Assembly: GCA_023435725.1 (NCBI GenBank)
Contig: JAEYRD010000063.1
Span: forward strand, 1-64,000
Length of the DNA: 64,000 nt
Origin: Pseudomonadota bacterium
Lineage (GTDB): Bacteria > Pseudomonadota > Alphaproteobacteria > Rhizobiales > Xanthobacteraceae
Direction: 5' to 3'
Shown here: positions 34,264 to 43,299 of the stretch, piece by piece
How positions within the stretch are numbered: position 1 is the stretch's first letter
Layout of the letters: each line of letters begins with the position of its first letter
Translations under genes and position numbers: made by a program
The notes under the pieces: generated by a model
Seen by the model: the letters and a program-made list of their open reading frames with translations, nothing else
What the model was told of the DNA's origin: nothing
The model's database searches: none

Positions 34264-35628
34264 CTACGGGGACAACTGCGCGCGGACTGAAGCCTGCGGG
34301 GCGTCGATGTCGATCACGACCGGAGTTGCTCCGATGGTTGGATTGGCACTAGAAACGGCGTCCTCGCGACACAGCTTGGAAACGCGTACCGGAGCATTTC
34401 CTTCGATCGCCAGTGCTCCCTGCACTGCGTCTCGCGACGTCCACGCAATGAGCCTGATTCCATTCTGTCTCTGCGCCTGCACGATGAACAAATCATCGAA
34501 TGGACGGTGAAGCGTCATGCCTGATGAACCCTTGATGATCTTGTTGGCCTCGATAACCGCACATGCGGCGGGCTTGGGCTGATAGTTGACGTCGTAGAGG
34601 CCGAAATTGCTCTCGAGGTCATTGGGATTTTCGACCTGATCCTTCAGCTCGTAAGCCCAAACTCCCTTCAGCCAGGGCGTCGCGGCGGACCACAGAATGA
34701 ACTGCGCGAGGTTGTCGGCGGACGTCTCGCGCGTCATTGCGCACGGCTTCTGGGCCGTCGGCCAGCCGACTTCGGTGATGTAGACCGGATAGGGCTGTCC
34801 TGCGTGCTTCGACTTCAGGAAAGCCTGAAGCTCGTCGAGGCGGTCGATCGCCTCTCGCGCGGTGCGATTGGCGATCACCTTCTCGCAATGATTGTACATG
34901 TGGACGGACAGACCGCTGGCTCCATCGAGAACCCCCATGTCGACGATGGCCTGCGTCCACTTCCATCCGGGATCGACGCCCACCGCACCGACCAGGATTG
35001 TTGCTCCCGGCACGGCACGCGAGACTGCTTTGACGGACGCCTTCGCCAGGGGCGCGTAGTTCACGGCAGCGCGGGGATCGCTGGCCTCGCCCGGCCCCGT
35101 CAGCCAGGGACGTCCCCTGACTGCATTCATGTTCCATTCGTTCCAGATCTCGTAGATCGGATGAAGATCGCGCGTCCCGAGAGCAGCCTTCGCGGTGAAG
35201 TCGGCAAAGGCCGCACGGCCGGTATCCGTTAGAGGCGGATTTCCATCAGGCACTGATGGATTTGGATGACCAAGAACAAGTGTTGGTCGCACCTTTGTCA
35301 TTCCGATGAAATCAAACAGCTTTGCCGGCTGTCTTCCCGGCCCGCCCGACGGCGGGGAATAAAAGACACTCCAGCCGAGATCATCGCGGTAGGAATCGAA
35401 ATGCCCTGCGGCAATCAGGGGAGCCGCCTTGTTGGCAGTGTAGCCGTGCTCGCCGCCGATGCCGAAATGCACGCCCACACCGACGATCAGGGGAACGCCC
35501 CGAGCAGGGACCGATTTGCTGTCGAACAGCAGTGCCTTGCCCAGACCGGCGGCGACCAGATGATGGTCCCCGACGCAGCAGGTAAGGGCGACAACCAGCA
35601 TGATGCGATACAGGCTTTTTGCAATCAT
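34264..35628 (-). CDS. Secreted clan GH-A glycoside hydrolase, PslG-like
   Basis: A 454-residue protein with an N-terminal signal (LYRIMLVVALTCCVGDHHLV). The (beta/alpha)8 barrel has the acid/base glutamate in IYEIWNEWNMN (Glu164) and the nucleophile in YPVYITEVGWP (Glu286), the clan GH-A pattern of GH39/PslG-type enzymes. The C-terminal ~100 residues form a small beta domain as in that group. PslG-like enzymes cut their own exopolysaccharide in the periplasm and influence polymer length and biofilm structure, so this one likely trims the product of this locus. It is transcribed against its neighbours and ends 9 bases after the flippase stop. Confidence 0.8.
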   Translation of the reverse strand: MIAKSLYRIMLVVALTCCVGDHHLVAAGLGKALLFDSKSVPARGVPLIVGVGVHFGIGGEHGYTANKAAPLIAAGHFDSYRDDLGWSVFYSPPSGGPGRQPAKLFDFIGMTKVRPTLVLGHPNPSVPDGNPPLTDTGRAAFADFTAKAALGTRDLHPIYEIWNEWNMNAVRGRPWLTGPGEASDPRAAVNYAPLAKASVKAVSRAVPGATILVGAVGVDPGWKWTQAIVDMGVLDGASGLSVHMYNHCEKVIANRTAREAIDRLDELQAFLKSKHAGQPYPVYITEVGWPTAQKPCAMTRETSADNLAQFILWSAATPWLKGVWAYELKDQVENPNDLESNFGLYDVNYQPKPAACAVIEANKIIKGSSGMTLHRPFDDLFIVQAQRQNGIRLIAWTSRDAVQGALAIEGNAPVRVSKLCREDAVSSANPTIGATPVVIDIDAPQASVRAQLSP

Positions 35629-35882
35629 CTCTAACTTGGGCCTTTACGAGAGAAAGCGCCCCATCGAGGGACGCGGCGATATCGAACGATCATGATGTCA
35701 AAGTGAGCAATTCGACGTCTCACCGAGCGCGATATCTAGCATAAAGATGGAGTATTTGAGGGCAAATCGCTGTCTGCATGACGCATGCCAAGTGCTGCTG
35801 TTTGGCGCGCATTCCAGCAAATTTTGGGGTTCTTTTCGGCAAAGCAATACTGTACCAGAAGGAGAACCAGCGAGAGTCGACC

Positions 35883-36494
35883 GTGAGCCCGAACGACACA
35901 CCTACCCAGAGGATCAGGGACGATACTGCTCGCTATCTTGAACAAGAGCTCGCCTATGTGGACGGAGAGCCATCGGAGCTGACCAGGACTTTGATCGTGC
36001 TCCGGCTGATCTTGATCACGCCGGGATATCAATTTGTCCTGTCCCGAAGGCTACAGGAGCTGATGGCGAGCATCCCCGTTGTGGGGCGGCCGCTTCGGCG
36101 TCTCCTCTGGTGGATTACCTGCATCGTGTTCAGCTCGGAAATCGCGATTGCTTGCGAGGTCGGCGGCGGGCTGTATATCCCGCATCCCTTTGGAATCGTG
36201 CTTGGCGTCAGCGATATCGGGAAGAATGTGACTATCCTCCAGAATGTGACCATCGGAAGAAAGAAGCTCAACGACAAGGAACGACCCAGAATAGAAAGTG
36301 GCGTGCAAGTGTCGGTCGGCGCCGTCGTCCTCGGAAACATCACGATCGGGCGAGACTCGATTGTGGGAGCGAATTCCGTGGTCACCCAAGATGTCCCGCC
36401 GTGCTCGCTGGCAGCGGGAATTCCAGCGAAGATAATTCCACTCGCTCCACCGGAGCCAGCCTTCACTCTGTCATCCGCCCGACCTTCCCTGTGA
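35883..36494 (+). CDS. Hexapeptide-repeat serine O-acetyltransferase-like enzyme
   Basis: About 203 residues from GTG 35883; the frame opens earlier at 35778 but the extra residues are unlike the family. The N-terminal helical part (RTLIVLRLILITPGYQF) is followed by a left-handed beta helix: IACEVGGGLYIPHPFGIVLG, VSDIGKNVTILQNVTIGRKK and RDSIVGANSVVTQDVPPCSL, closing with AAGIPAKIIP. The catalytic histidine is likely in IPHPFG. It resembles CysE/WcaB-type acetyltransferases and would put acetyl groups on the polysaccharide using acetyl-CoA in the cytosol. It is followed by the pyruvyl transferase gene 48 bases on. Confidence 0.83.
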   Translation: MSPNDTPTQRIRDDTARYLEQELAYVDGEPSELTRTLIVLRLILITPGYQFVLSRRLQELMASIPVVGRPLRRLLWWITCIVFSSEIAIACEVGGGLYIPHPFGIVLGVSDIGKNVTILQNVTIGRKKLNDKERPRIESGVQVSVGAVVLGNITIGRDSIVGANSVVTQDVPPCSLAAGIPAKIIPLAPPEPAFTLSSARPSL

Positions 36495-36542
36495 TTCAAC
36501 GTCCGCGCGGAAGCTTAACGAACGAGATCGTCCGAGGTCGCC

Positions 36543-37505
36543 TTGAAGAAGATTTGCGTATTTGACACGTCCTACGTCACCGACAATCTGGGAGACCAGA
36601 TCATCATGGAGTCGGTGATGAAGCATCTGAGACAGATGTTTCCCGAAGGCTTCTTCACGGGGATCCCGACGCATGACTACCCCTCGTCGATTTCGATGGC
36701 GGCGCTGAAGCAATCGGATTTTGCCTTCGTCGGCGGAACCAACATGCTGTCGAGCCACTGGCTCTGGTATCATCAGTGGAAGTTGCGGCCGACGCAACTC
36801 CGGCATGCGGGGAATCCCGTGCTGATGGGCGTAGGCTGGCACAAGTACCAGGGGACGCCCGATTGGTTCACGCGTAAGATCTACAGCGTCCTGCTGAACC
36901 GGAACGTCTCTCATTCCGTCCGCGACAAATACACCTTCGAGAAACTGCGTGACGCCGGCATCGCCAACGTGACGTACACGGGATGTCCCACCATGTGGGA
37001 TCTGACGCCTGAACATGTTTCGAGCATTCCTGCCAGGAAGTCGCCCAACGTCTTCTTCACCCTGACGGGCTATCTCAAGAATCCCGAAAGCGACCGGGAG
37101 TTCGTCAGAAGGCTCGAGGCGAACTACGAGAAACTGTTCTTCTGGCCGCAGATGTATGAGGATCTCGCTTATTTGCGCGCGATCTCGCAGGCACCATATT
37201 CGGTGGTCGAACCGAGCATCAGCGGTGCGCGTAGCGTGTTTACCGGGGGCGATGTCGACTATGTTGGCATGCGCCTGCATTGCGGCGTCCTTGCGCTTCA
37301 GGCCGGCGTGCGGTCCTTGATCCTCGAGGTCGATAATCGCGCGACCGAGATCGCAAAGAACACCGGGCTGCCGACCGCGAAGCGCGACGCCTTCGACCAG
37401 ATCGAGCAATGGATCAACAAGCCGTCGCCGGTCTCGCTCGATATCCCGACTGAGGACATTCGCGCCTGGAAGAAGCAATTCATCGCTTCAGCGGGCCCGC
37501 GCTAA
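36543..37505 (+). CDS. Polysaccharide pyruvyl transferase family protein
   Basis: A 320-residue protein starting KKICVFDTSYVTDNLGDQII, the glycine/asparagine loop (D-N-x-GD) of polysaccharide pyruvyl transferases (WcaK/CsaB group). A later segment, TGGDVDYVGMRLHCGVLALQ, carries the family's conserved RLH motif. It would add a ketal-linked pyruvate from phosphoenolpyruvate, giving negative charge to the repeat unit. The start is apparently TTG 36543 with GAGG five bases before it; no in-frame ATG or GTG lies close. It is flanked by the acetyltransferase and a glycosyltransferase, consistent with one operon. Confidence 0.83.
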   Translation: MKKICVFDTSYVTDNLGDQIIMESVMKHLRQMFPEGFFTGIPTHDYPSSISMAALKQSDFAFVGGTNMLSSHWLWYHQWKLRPTQLRHAGNPVLMGVGWHKYQGTPDWFTRKIYSVLLNRNVSHSVRDKYTFEKLRDAGIANVTYTGCPTMWDLTPEHVSSIPARKSPNVFFTLTGYLKNPESDREFVRRLEANYEKLFFWPQMYEDLAYLRAISQAPYSVVEPSISGARSVFTGGDVDYVGMRLHCGVLALQAGVRSLILEVDNRATEIAKNTGLPTAKRDAFDQIEQWINKPSPVSLDIPTEDIRAWKKQFIASAGPR

Positions 37506-37529
37506 CGGCTGCCATTTCGACGGACCAAA

Positions 37530-38807
37530 ATGCGTATTCTCTTCATTTCCGCTCTCTACCCTCCGCACTTGCAGGGAGGCGCCGAGCTCAGCGCCGAAAG
37601 TCTCGCCCATTGGCTTGTCGCCCAGGGCCACGAGGTCGGCGTTCTCACCACGTCTCCAACCCCCAGCGATGACCTCAATGGAGAGACGGTCCAGGGACTG
37701 AAGGTCTGGCGGGCGACAATGCCGCGGCCCTACACTGTCTTCGAGGCGATCTATCGCACCGGCTGGCAGAAGCCGGTCTGGCACCTGCAGGATCATTTCG
37801 ATCCACGAAACCGGAAGATCGTCGCCACGGCCCTTGATGCGTTCAAACCAGATCTCATCAGCATCCATATCATGCAGGGTCTCGGCTACAACGGTCTCGC
37901 CGAGATCGGCAAACGAGACATCCCGACCGTTTTCACCCTGCACGATTTGAGCCTTGCCTGCGTCAAGATGGCGATGTTCGTGAATGGCCGGGAATGCGTC
38001 GACCAGTGCAGCGCTTGCGCCGCCTCGGCGAAGGTCAAGATGGCCCATGTCCGCAAGATTCCGCGGGTGGGGTTTGTCTCTCCGTCGGCAAACAACCTCA
38101 ACAAGCTGTCGAGGTTTCTACCCATCCGCGACTATCCGACCGCCCACATTCTCAATCCCAACAAATATCCGGCCCCGACGGTCCAGCACGAAACCTCGAA
38201 AACCGTTCGCCTGCTTTATGTCGGCCGGCTGCACGAAACCAAGGGCGTCGATGTTGTGCTCGATGCGCTGGAACCTCTCGCGGATCAATACGACTTCACC
38301 TCCACGGTTGTTGGAACCGGACCGAGCGCCGAGAGCCTTAAGAAGCGTTGCGTTAACCACAAATGGGTGACGTTCACGGGGCACGTGTCGATGGAAGAGG
38401 TCGCCAACCGGATGGCCGCCAGCGATATGCTTCTGATCCCCTCCATCTGGCAGGAAAATTCGCCGGGCGTCGTCATCCAGGCCCTCGGCCAGTCGCTGCC
38501 CGTGATGGGTAGCAACAAGGGAGGAATTCCCGAGCTGGTGGTGGACGGCGTCAACGGAGTTCTGGTTCCGCCGGGCGAGGTCGAGGCCTGGCGCAACGCA
38601 CTGAAGAGCATTCTCGAGAATCCGGCACAGCTTGCGGCTCTTCGCGACAACGCCAAGCTTGGGGCACATGAATTCGAACAGGATACGCTCGGCAACAAGC
38701 TCGTCAGCTTCTTCGAGACCGTCAGACGCGGCTCGACTGGCGCGGCATTGCCCTTGGATACCGACCGCGGAGTGATCGATGGAAAGCGCGCAGCCGGAAC
38801 TTTCTGA
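37530..38807 (+). CDS. GT4-family glycosyltransferase
   Basis: A 425-residue GT-B enzyme starting MRILFISALYPPHLQGGAEL. It contains IPTVFTLHDLSLACVKMAMF with a following cysteine cluster (CVDQCSACAAS, perhaps a metal or disulfide site) seen in a subset of GT4 enzymes. The donor domain has RLLYVGRLHETKGVDVVLDA. The EX7E site reads ENSPGVVIQ, with Gln in place of the second Glu, a variant seen in some members. The last ~30 residues are unstructured. It overlaps the next gene by 29 bases, so translation is coupled. Confidence 0.86.
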   Translation: MRILFISALYPPHLQGGAELSAESLAHWLVAQGHEVGVLTTSPTPSDDLNGETVQGLKVWRATMPRPYTVFEAIYRTGWQKPVWHLQDHFDPRNRKIVATALDAFKPDLISIHIMQGLGYNGLAEIGKRDIPTVFTLHDLSLACVKMAMFVNGRECVDQCSACAASAKVKMAHVRKIPRVGFVSPSANNLNKLSRFLPIRDYPTAHILNPNKYPAPTVQHETSKTVRLLYVGRLHETKGVDVVLDALEPLADQYDFTSTVVGTGPSAESLKKRCVNHKWVTFTGHVSMEEVANRMAASDMLLIPSIWQENSPGVVIQALGQSLPVMGSNKGGIPELVVDGVNGVLVPPGEVEAWRNALKSILENPAQLAALRDNAKLGAHEFEQDTLGNKLVSFFETVRRGSTGAALPLDTDRGVIDGKRAAGTF

Positions 38808-39492
38808 CAAATACACCGGCGACCAATATCTGGCCGACAATCCAGACTGGCACGAAGAGGACGCGCCCTGGAAGGCGGCGCATATCACCAAGATACTCGA
38901 CGACAACCATGTCCGGCCGAAGTCGATCTGCGACGTCGGTTGCGGCACCGGTGCGATCATCGAAATCATGTCGAAGCGTTACCCGCAGGCCACGGCCGAG
39001 GGCTTCGAGATATCGCGGCATGCCCACGCAATGAGCATCAAGCGACAATCCGCAAACCTGTCGTTTACCATGGCCGACGCGTTCGAGAGCGGACGCACGT
39101 TCGATCTGTGCATGGCGATCGACGTCATCGAGCACGTCGAGAATCCGTTCGCCTTCGCCAGAGCGATGAAAAAAGTAGCACAGTGGCACGTGCTCCACAT
39201 TCCGCTCGACATGAATGCACTTTCGGTCGGCCGCGGCTGGGTGCTGCCGGAAGCGCGCCGAAGCCTCGGTCACATTCATTACTTCTCGCGCGAGAGTGCA
39301 ATTTCGCTGCTGAAGGAATCGGGCCTCGAAATCGTTGACGACTTCTATACAGCGTGGGCGATCGACCAGTCCCACAAGACGTGGAAGAAACGCGTCGCGG
39401 CTTGGCCCCGTCGCATAGCTTTCACAATCGCACCCGATGCAACGGTTCGATTTGTCGGCGGATGGTCTTTGATGGTGCTTACGCGCGCGTAA
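38779..39492 (+). CDS. Class I SAM-dependent methyltransferase
   Basis: A 237-residue methyltransferase. SAM motif I is SICDVGCGTGAIIEIMSKRY, followed by AEGFEISRHAHAMSIKR and the acidic/aromatic FDLCMAIDVIEHVENPFAFA. The C-terminus (YFSRESAISLLKESGLEIVD) matches enzymes acting on sugars or lipid-linked glycans. There is no membrane segment. It overlaps the glycosyltransferase gene by 29 bases, and about 110 bases separate it from the secreted glycanase gene. O-methylation of one sugar, perhaps as a capping step, is the likely role. Confidence 0.83.
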   Translation: MESAQPELSDKYTGDQYLADNPDWHEEDAPWKAAHITKILDDNHVRPKSICDVGCGTGAIIEIMSKRYPQATAEGFEISRHAHAMSIKRQSANLSFTMADAFESGRTFDLCMAIDVIEHVENPFAFARAMKKVAQWHVLHIPLDMNALSVGRGWVLPEARRSLGHIHYFSRESAISLLKESGLEIVDDFYTAWAIDQSHKTWKKRVAAWPRRIAFTIAPDATVRFVGGWSLMVLTRA

Positions 39493-39600
39493 GTTCCACA
39501 ACGTGACGTTGTCGCAAGAAAAACATCGCAACGCTAACAATTTTACTTTTTCCCGACACTCAATTCTCGCGGTCGCCTGTCAGCATGTCTCCGAAATTCA

Positions 39601-42600
39601 ATGGGGACTCGGACAATGGCGACTGCCAATCAAACGATTCTTTCTGCTGCATCGTTCATCGGCTCGATCGGCATCAACACGCACGCGGCCTATTCGTGGG
39701 GTGCCTATAATAACGCCAGCCTCGTGATCGACGATCTCAAATATCTCGGCGTCACGACCGTCAGAGATTCATTTGCGACCGATCCGAGCGCCGTGCCTGT
39801 TATGAATGCACTCGCGGCCGCCGGGGTTAAGTTCGACTTCGTCACATCGTCCGATCTCCCGGCGACAGGCAACACCGGCCTGACGCAATATGTCGCATCG
39901 ATCGATGCGTTCCTCGCGGCACACCCAGGCAGCATCGTTGCCGTGGAAGGACTCAACGAGGCCAACATCCAGTCCTTCAGCTATCACGGCAGCTCGTCGC
40001 TCTCGGCAGCAGCCCAGTTCCAGGCCGACTTCTATACCGCAATTAAGAGTGACGCCCATCTTGGCAGCGTCGCGGTCTACAATATGACGCTGGCCTACAA
40101 CGACGCGAACGGCTACGCCTCGCTTGGGAACCTCGCCAACTACGCCGACTATTCCAACGCGCACGCTTATGTTGCGACCAGCACGCCGAACCAGTACGGC
40201 CTCGACGTCTCGCTGGACACCGCCTTGACGAGCGCGGTCGGAAAGCCGTCCGTCATCACCGAAACCGGCTATACCACGCTGGCCAGCGCGAGCGGACTCG
40301 GCGTCGACCAGACGGTGCAGGCGAAATCCATTCTGAACCTGCTGGTCGATTCTTACAGCGACGGAGTCAAGAAGACGTACCTGTACGAGCTGCTCGACCG
40401 TGACTCGAGTTCCTCGAACACGGATCCGGAAGCGCATTTCGGCCTGTTCAATTCAGACGGCACGCCGAAGCTGGCGGCAAAGGCTCTTCATAACCTGACC
40501 ACCATTCTTGCCGACGACGGAACCGGCGGACATACGCCGACCGCCTCGCTGAACTACAGCCTCAGCAACATGCCGGCGACGGGCAACAGCATGGTCCTCG
40601 GCAAGAGCAACGGCGCCTACGACCTCGTCGTCTGGGCCGAGCCAACGCTGTGGAACGATGCGACTGACACGGAAATTTCAAATCCCACCAAATCGGTCGC
40701 CGTGCATCTCGGCGCGGTTCATCAGACCGTCGTCATCTACGACCCGCTGACTGGAACCGTTCCGATCGCCACCTACCACAATGTCCAGGACTTCAACGTT
40801 CCGATCAGCGATCATCCGCTCATCGTCGAGATCGATCCGCCCGCCGCTACTGCTCCTCCGGCCTCGGTGACCACAGTGACCGACACCGCCGCCGACGTTG
40901 TCGCGCAACTGTCGGATTTGAACGCAACCGGAACCGTCACCAGCATCACACTGACGGACACTCACGTCCTGACGGTCGCCTCCGAAGCGACAATGAAGTA
41001 CATGGTCGCCAACTACGGCAAAGTGCTGTCAACGATCAAGGGCGGCTACTCCTTCGCCGTCACGATCGACGGCGGCAGCTGGAAACTGACGACGAACTAC
41101 GATTCGACCGGTAAGCAGACGTCGACGGACGAATCCGCCTACGCGAACGGCGTGATCGCCTATGAGCTCGTCACCAATGCGGACGGGTCCACCGTCGCGA
41201 CAAACTTCGCCAACGGCGTCAAGACCCTGACGATCGCCACCAACGTCGATCACTCCAAGGACACATATATCTACGGAAGCAGCGGCAAGGTGACCGAGAT
41301 CGACCATGTCGATCCGAACGGGAATCTCACCGCAGTCACGAAGATCGCGGCGGACGGCACCACGACGATCGACAAGTACAGCACCGCGGGCACGATCACG
41401 TCCGAGACGATCACCCACACCGACGGATCGTCGAGCACGACGCTCTACACTTCCAGCGGGGCAAAGTCCTACGTCTTCGTCACCAACGCGGACCAGTCCC
41501 ACGACAACTATGCCTACGGAATCACAGGCCAGACCTATACATCGCAGCATCAGCACCTCGACACCTCTGGCAAGGTGACCGCGGTCTGGCGCTACCATGC
41601 CAACGGCAGCCTAGACTACACGGAGTCGACGGCCGCGGACGACACCGTCACCACGACGCAATACAATGCAGCCGGCGTGAAGATCGCGCAGAGCATCACG
41701 CACCCCGATGGAGCAAAGGAATACTTCTCCTACAACATCACGGGCCAGTCCTACACCACGGAGCACAGCAGCTACGACGCCGCGAGCAAGCTCGTCCTGT
41801 TCGAGCGCTTCCATGCCGACGGCAGCTATGCGCTCAAGGTCACCACCGTGAACGGCGTGACCACTACCGATCAGTACGACGCCAAGGGCGTGCTGACGAG
41901 CGAGGTCGTCACCTATGCCAACGGCTCCTCGACATCGTCGACCTACACCGGCGGCGTCAAGGCGCAGATGGCGGTGGCCAATACCGATGCGACCAGCGAC
42001 GTCTATCTCTACAACGTGACCGGTCAGAGCTACACGACCCAGCACAAGCACTACGACGCGAGCGGCAAGCTAACGGAGATTGTCCAGCAACACGCTGACG
42101 GCACGCTTGACTATACCCAGGTCACGGCGGCCGACGGCACGCGAACAGGCGTCTATTACAATGCAAGCGGCGTGAAGACGTCGGAGAGCATCGTTCACTC
42201 CAACGGCTCATACGAATACTATACGTTCAACATCAAGGGGCAGGCCTACACGACGGAACACTCAGTCTACAATACGGCCGGCCTGATGACGACGTTCGAG
42301 CGTCTCCGCGCCGACGGCAGCGACCTGATGAAGGTCACCAAGACTGCGGACGGCACGACGACGACGGACCAGTACGACACGTCCGGCCACGTGACCGGCG
42401 AGACGATCATCTACTCCGACGGATCGTCTGCCATGTCGACATTCAGCGCCGGCGTTCTGACCAAGAAGGTCGTGACGAACGCGGACCACAGCCAGGACTT
42501 CTATTCGTACGGCATCACCGGGCAGACCTACGCCAACCAGGTCCAGCATGTCGACGACAGCGGCAAGCTCACTTCGATCGTCCGGACCCACTCCGACGGG

Positions 42601-43128
42601 ACCCTTGACTTCAAGCAGACTTTCGCCGCCGACAGCAGCACGAACTCGCTCTACTACGACGCGCAAGGAAACATGACGTCGCAGGTTCTGGTGGGAACCA
42701 ACGGAGCGCGCGACGTCTACAACTTCAACTTTGGCTCGCAGGGCACCACCCAGCACGTGTCGTACAATTCGTCGGGTAGCGTCTTGCAGACGGACGTAGC
42801 GGCGGCGAACGGCACGCATCAGGTTACGGCCTTCAAGGCCGGCCAGACCCTGGAGGGCGGCAGCGGAAACGACCAGTTCGTGTTCTCCACGGCTTCGACG
42901 ACCATGATCTTTGATCACGGCAACGACCAGGTCACCAATTTCCATGCCGGAGCGGCCGCGGGTTACGATGTAATCGAGATCTCGAAGTCACTCGTCGCGG
43001 ACTACAGCCACCTTCAATTCGAGCAGAGCGGGCAGGATACGATAATCCACATCAGCGGATCGGATTCGATCACGCTGGCGCATGTCACGGCGAGCCAGCT
43101 CACCCATAACAACTTCATCTTCGCGTAG
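39601..43128 (+). CDS. Secreted GH-A glycanase fused to a repeat array and RTX-like C-terminus
   Basis: A 1175-residue protein (ATG 39601; ATG 39616 is possible) without an N-terminal signal peptide. Residues about 15-300 form a GH-A barrel with acid/base glutamate in VEGLNEANIQ (Glu120) and nucleophile in SVITETGYTTL (Glu221). A beta domain follows to about 420, then a linker. From about 500 to 1060 there are YD-like repeats carrying the motif Y(G/N)ITGQ(T/S)Y, spaced alternately 72 and 93-94 residues. The C-terminus has GGSGNDQFVFSTAST, a serralysin/RTX-type calcium-binding end typical of type I secretion. No ABC/HlyD type I exporter is in the locus. It may cut or bind the exopolysaccharide outside the cell. 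Confidence 0.8.
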   Translation: MGTRTMATANQTILSAASFIGSIGINTHAAYSWGAYNNASLVIDDLKYLGVTTVRDSFATDPSAVPVMNALAAAGVKFDFVTSSDLPATGNTGLTQYVASIDAFLAAHPGSIVAVEGLNEANIQSFSYHGSSSLSAAAQFQADFYTAIKSDAHLGSVAVYNMTLAYNDANGYASLGNLANYADYSNAHAYVATSTPNQYGLDVSLDTALTSAVGKPSVITETGYTTLASASGLGVDQTVQAKSILNLLVDSYSDGVKKTYLYELLDRDSSSSNTDPEAHFGLFNSDGTPKLAAKALHNLTTILADDGTGGHTPTASLNYSLSNMPATGNSMVLGKSNGAYDLVVWAEPTLWNDATDTEISNPTKSVAVHLGAVHQTVVIYDPLTGTVPIATYHNVQDFNVPISDHPLIVEIDPPAATAPPASVTTVTDTAADVVAQLSDLNATGTVTSITLTDTHVLTVASEATMKYMVANYGKVLSTIKGGYSFAVTIDGGSWKLTTNYDSTGKQTSTDESAYANGVIAYELVTNADGSTVATNFANGVKTLTIATNVDHSKDTYIYGSSGKVTEIDHVDPNGNLTAVTKIAADGTTTIDKYSTAGTITSETITHTDGSSSTTLYTSSGAKSYVFVTNADQSHDNYAYGITGQTYTSQHQHLDTSGKVTAVWRYHANGSLDYTESTAADDTVTTTQYNAAGVKIAQSITHPDGAKEYFSYNITGQSYTTEHSSYDAASKLVLFERFHADGSYALKVTTVNGVTTTDQYDAKGVLTSEVVTYANGSSTSSTYTGGVKAQMAVANTDATSDVYLYNVTGQSYTTQHKHYDASGKLTEIVQQHADGTLDYTQVTAADGTRTGVYYNASGVKTSESIVHSNGSYEYYTFNIKGQAYTTEHSVYNTAGLMTTFERLRADGSDLMKVTKTADGTTTTDQYDTSGHVTGETIIYSDGSSAMSTFSAGVLTKKVVTNADHSQDFYSYGITGQTYANQVQHVDDSGKLTSIVRTHSDGTLDFKQTFAADSSTNSLYYDAQGNMTSQVLVGTNGARDVYNFNFGSQGTTQHVSYNSSGSVLQTDVAAANGTHQVTAFKAGQTLEGGSGNDQFVFSTASTTMIFDHGNDQVTNFHAGAAAGYDVIEISKSLVADYSHLQFEQSGQDTIIHISGSDSITLAHVTASQLTHNNFIFA
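41515..42720. repeat. Higher-order 72 + 93/94-residue repeat array
   Basis: The codons for Y(G/N)xTGQ start at 41515, 41731, 42010, 42226 and 42508. Steps are 216, 279, 216 and 282 bases, so two module types alternate within a roughly 165-residue super-unit. A degraded last copy follows, ending before the calcium-binding tail. Confidence 0.75.
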
Positions 43129-43162
43129 CGGACCGCCAAACGTCCGCTTGTCGGTAACGGCG

Positions 43163-43192
43163 AAGGCGTGCGATAATCCTGCCGCACGCCCT
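43163..43192. terminator. Hairpin after the RTX-glycanase gene
   Basis: GGCGTGCG (43165-43172) pairs perfectly with CGCACGCC (43183-43190) around a 10-base loop, flanked by AA and CTTT. A second stem, GCGGAC...GTCCGC, lies just upstream. This looks like an intrinsic terminator for the glycanase gene and argues that the next gene starts downstream of 43198. Confidence 0.6.
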
Positions 43193-43299
43193 TTCGCGTG
43201 ACCGATGAACGGCCAGGCGGGCTTGCGGCTGTCCTCCCGGTCTCGTCCCACGAGACGCTCGCTTTTTCAGAGCGAACCTTTAGAGCAGGCTTGGCTGTT

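Noticed and set aside
41515..42720. Possible Rhs/YD toxin repeat system
   Set aside because: The modules are YD-like, but there is no Rhs core (no RHS cage motif), no toxin tail and no immunity gene; the protein ends in a calcium-binding secretion tail.
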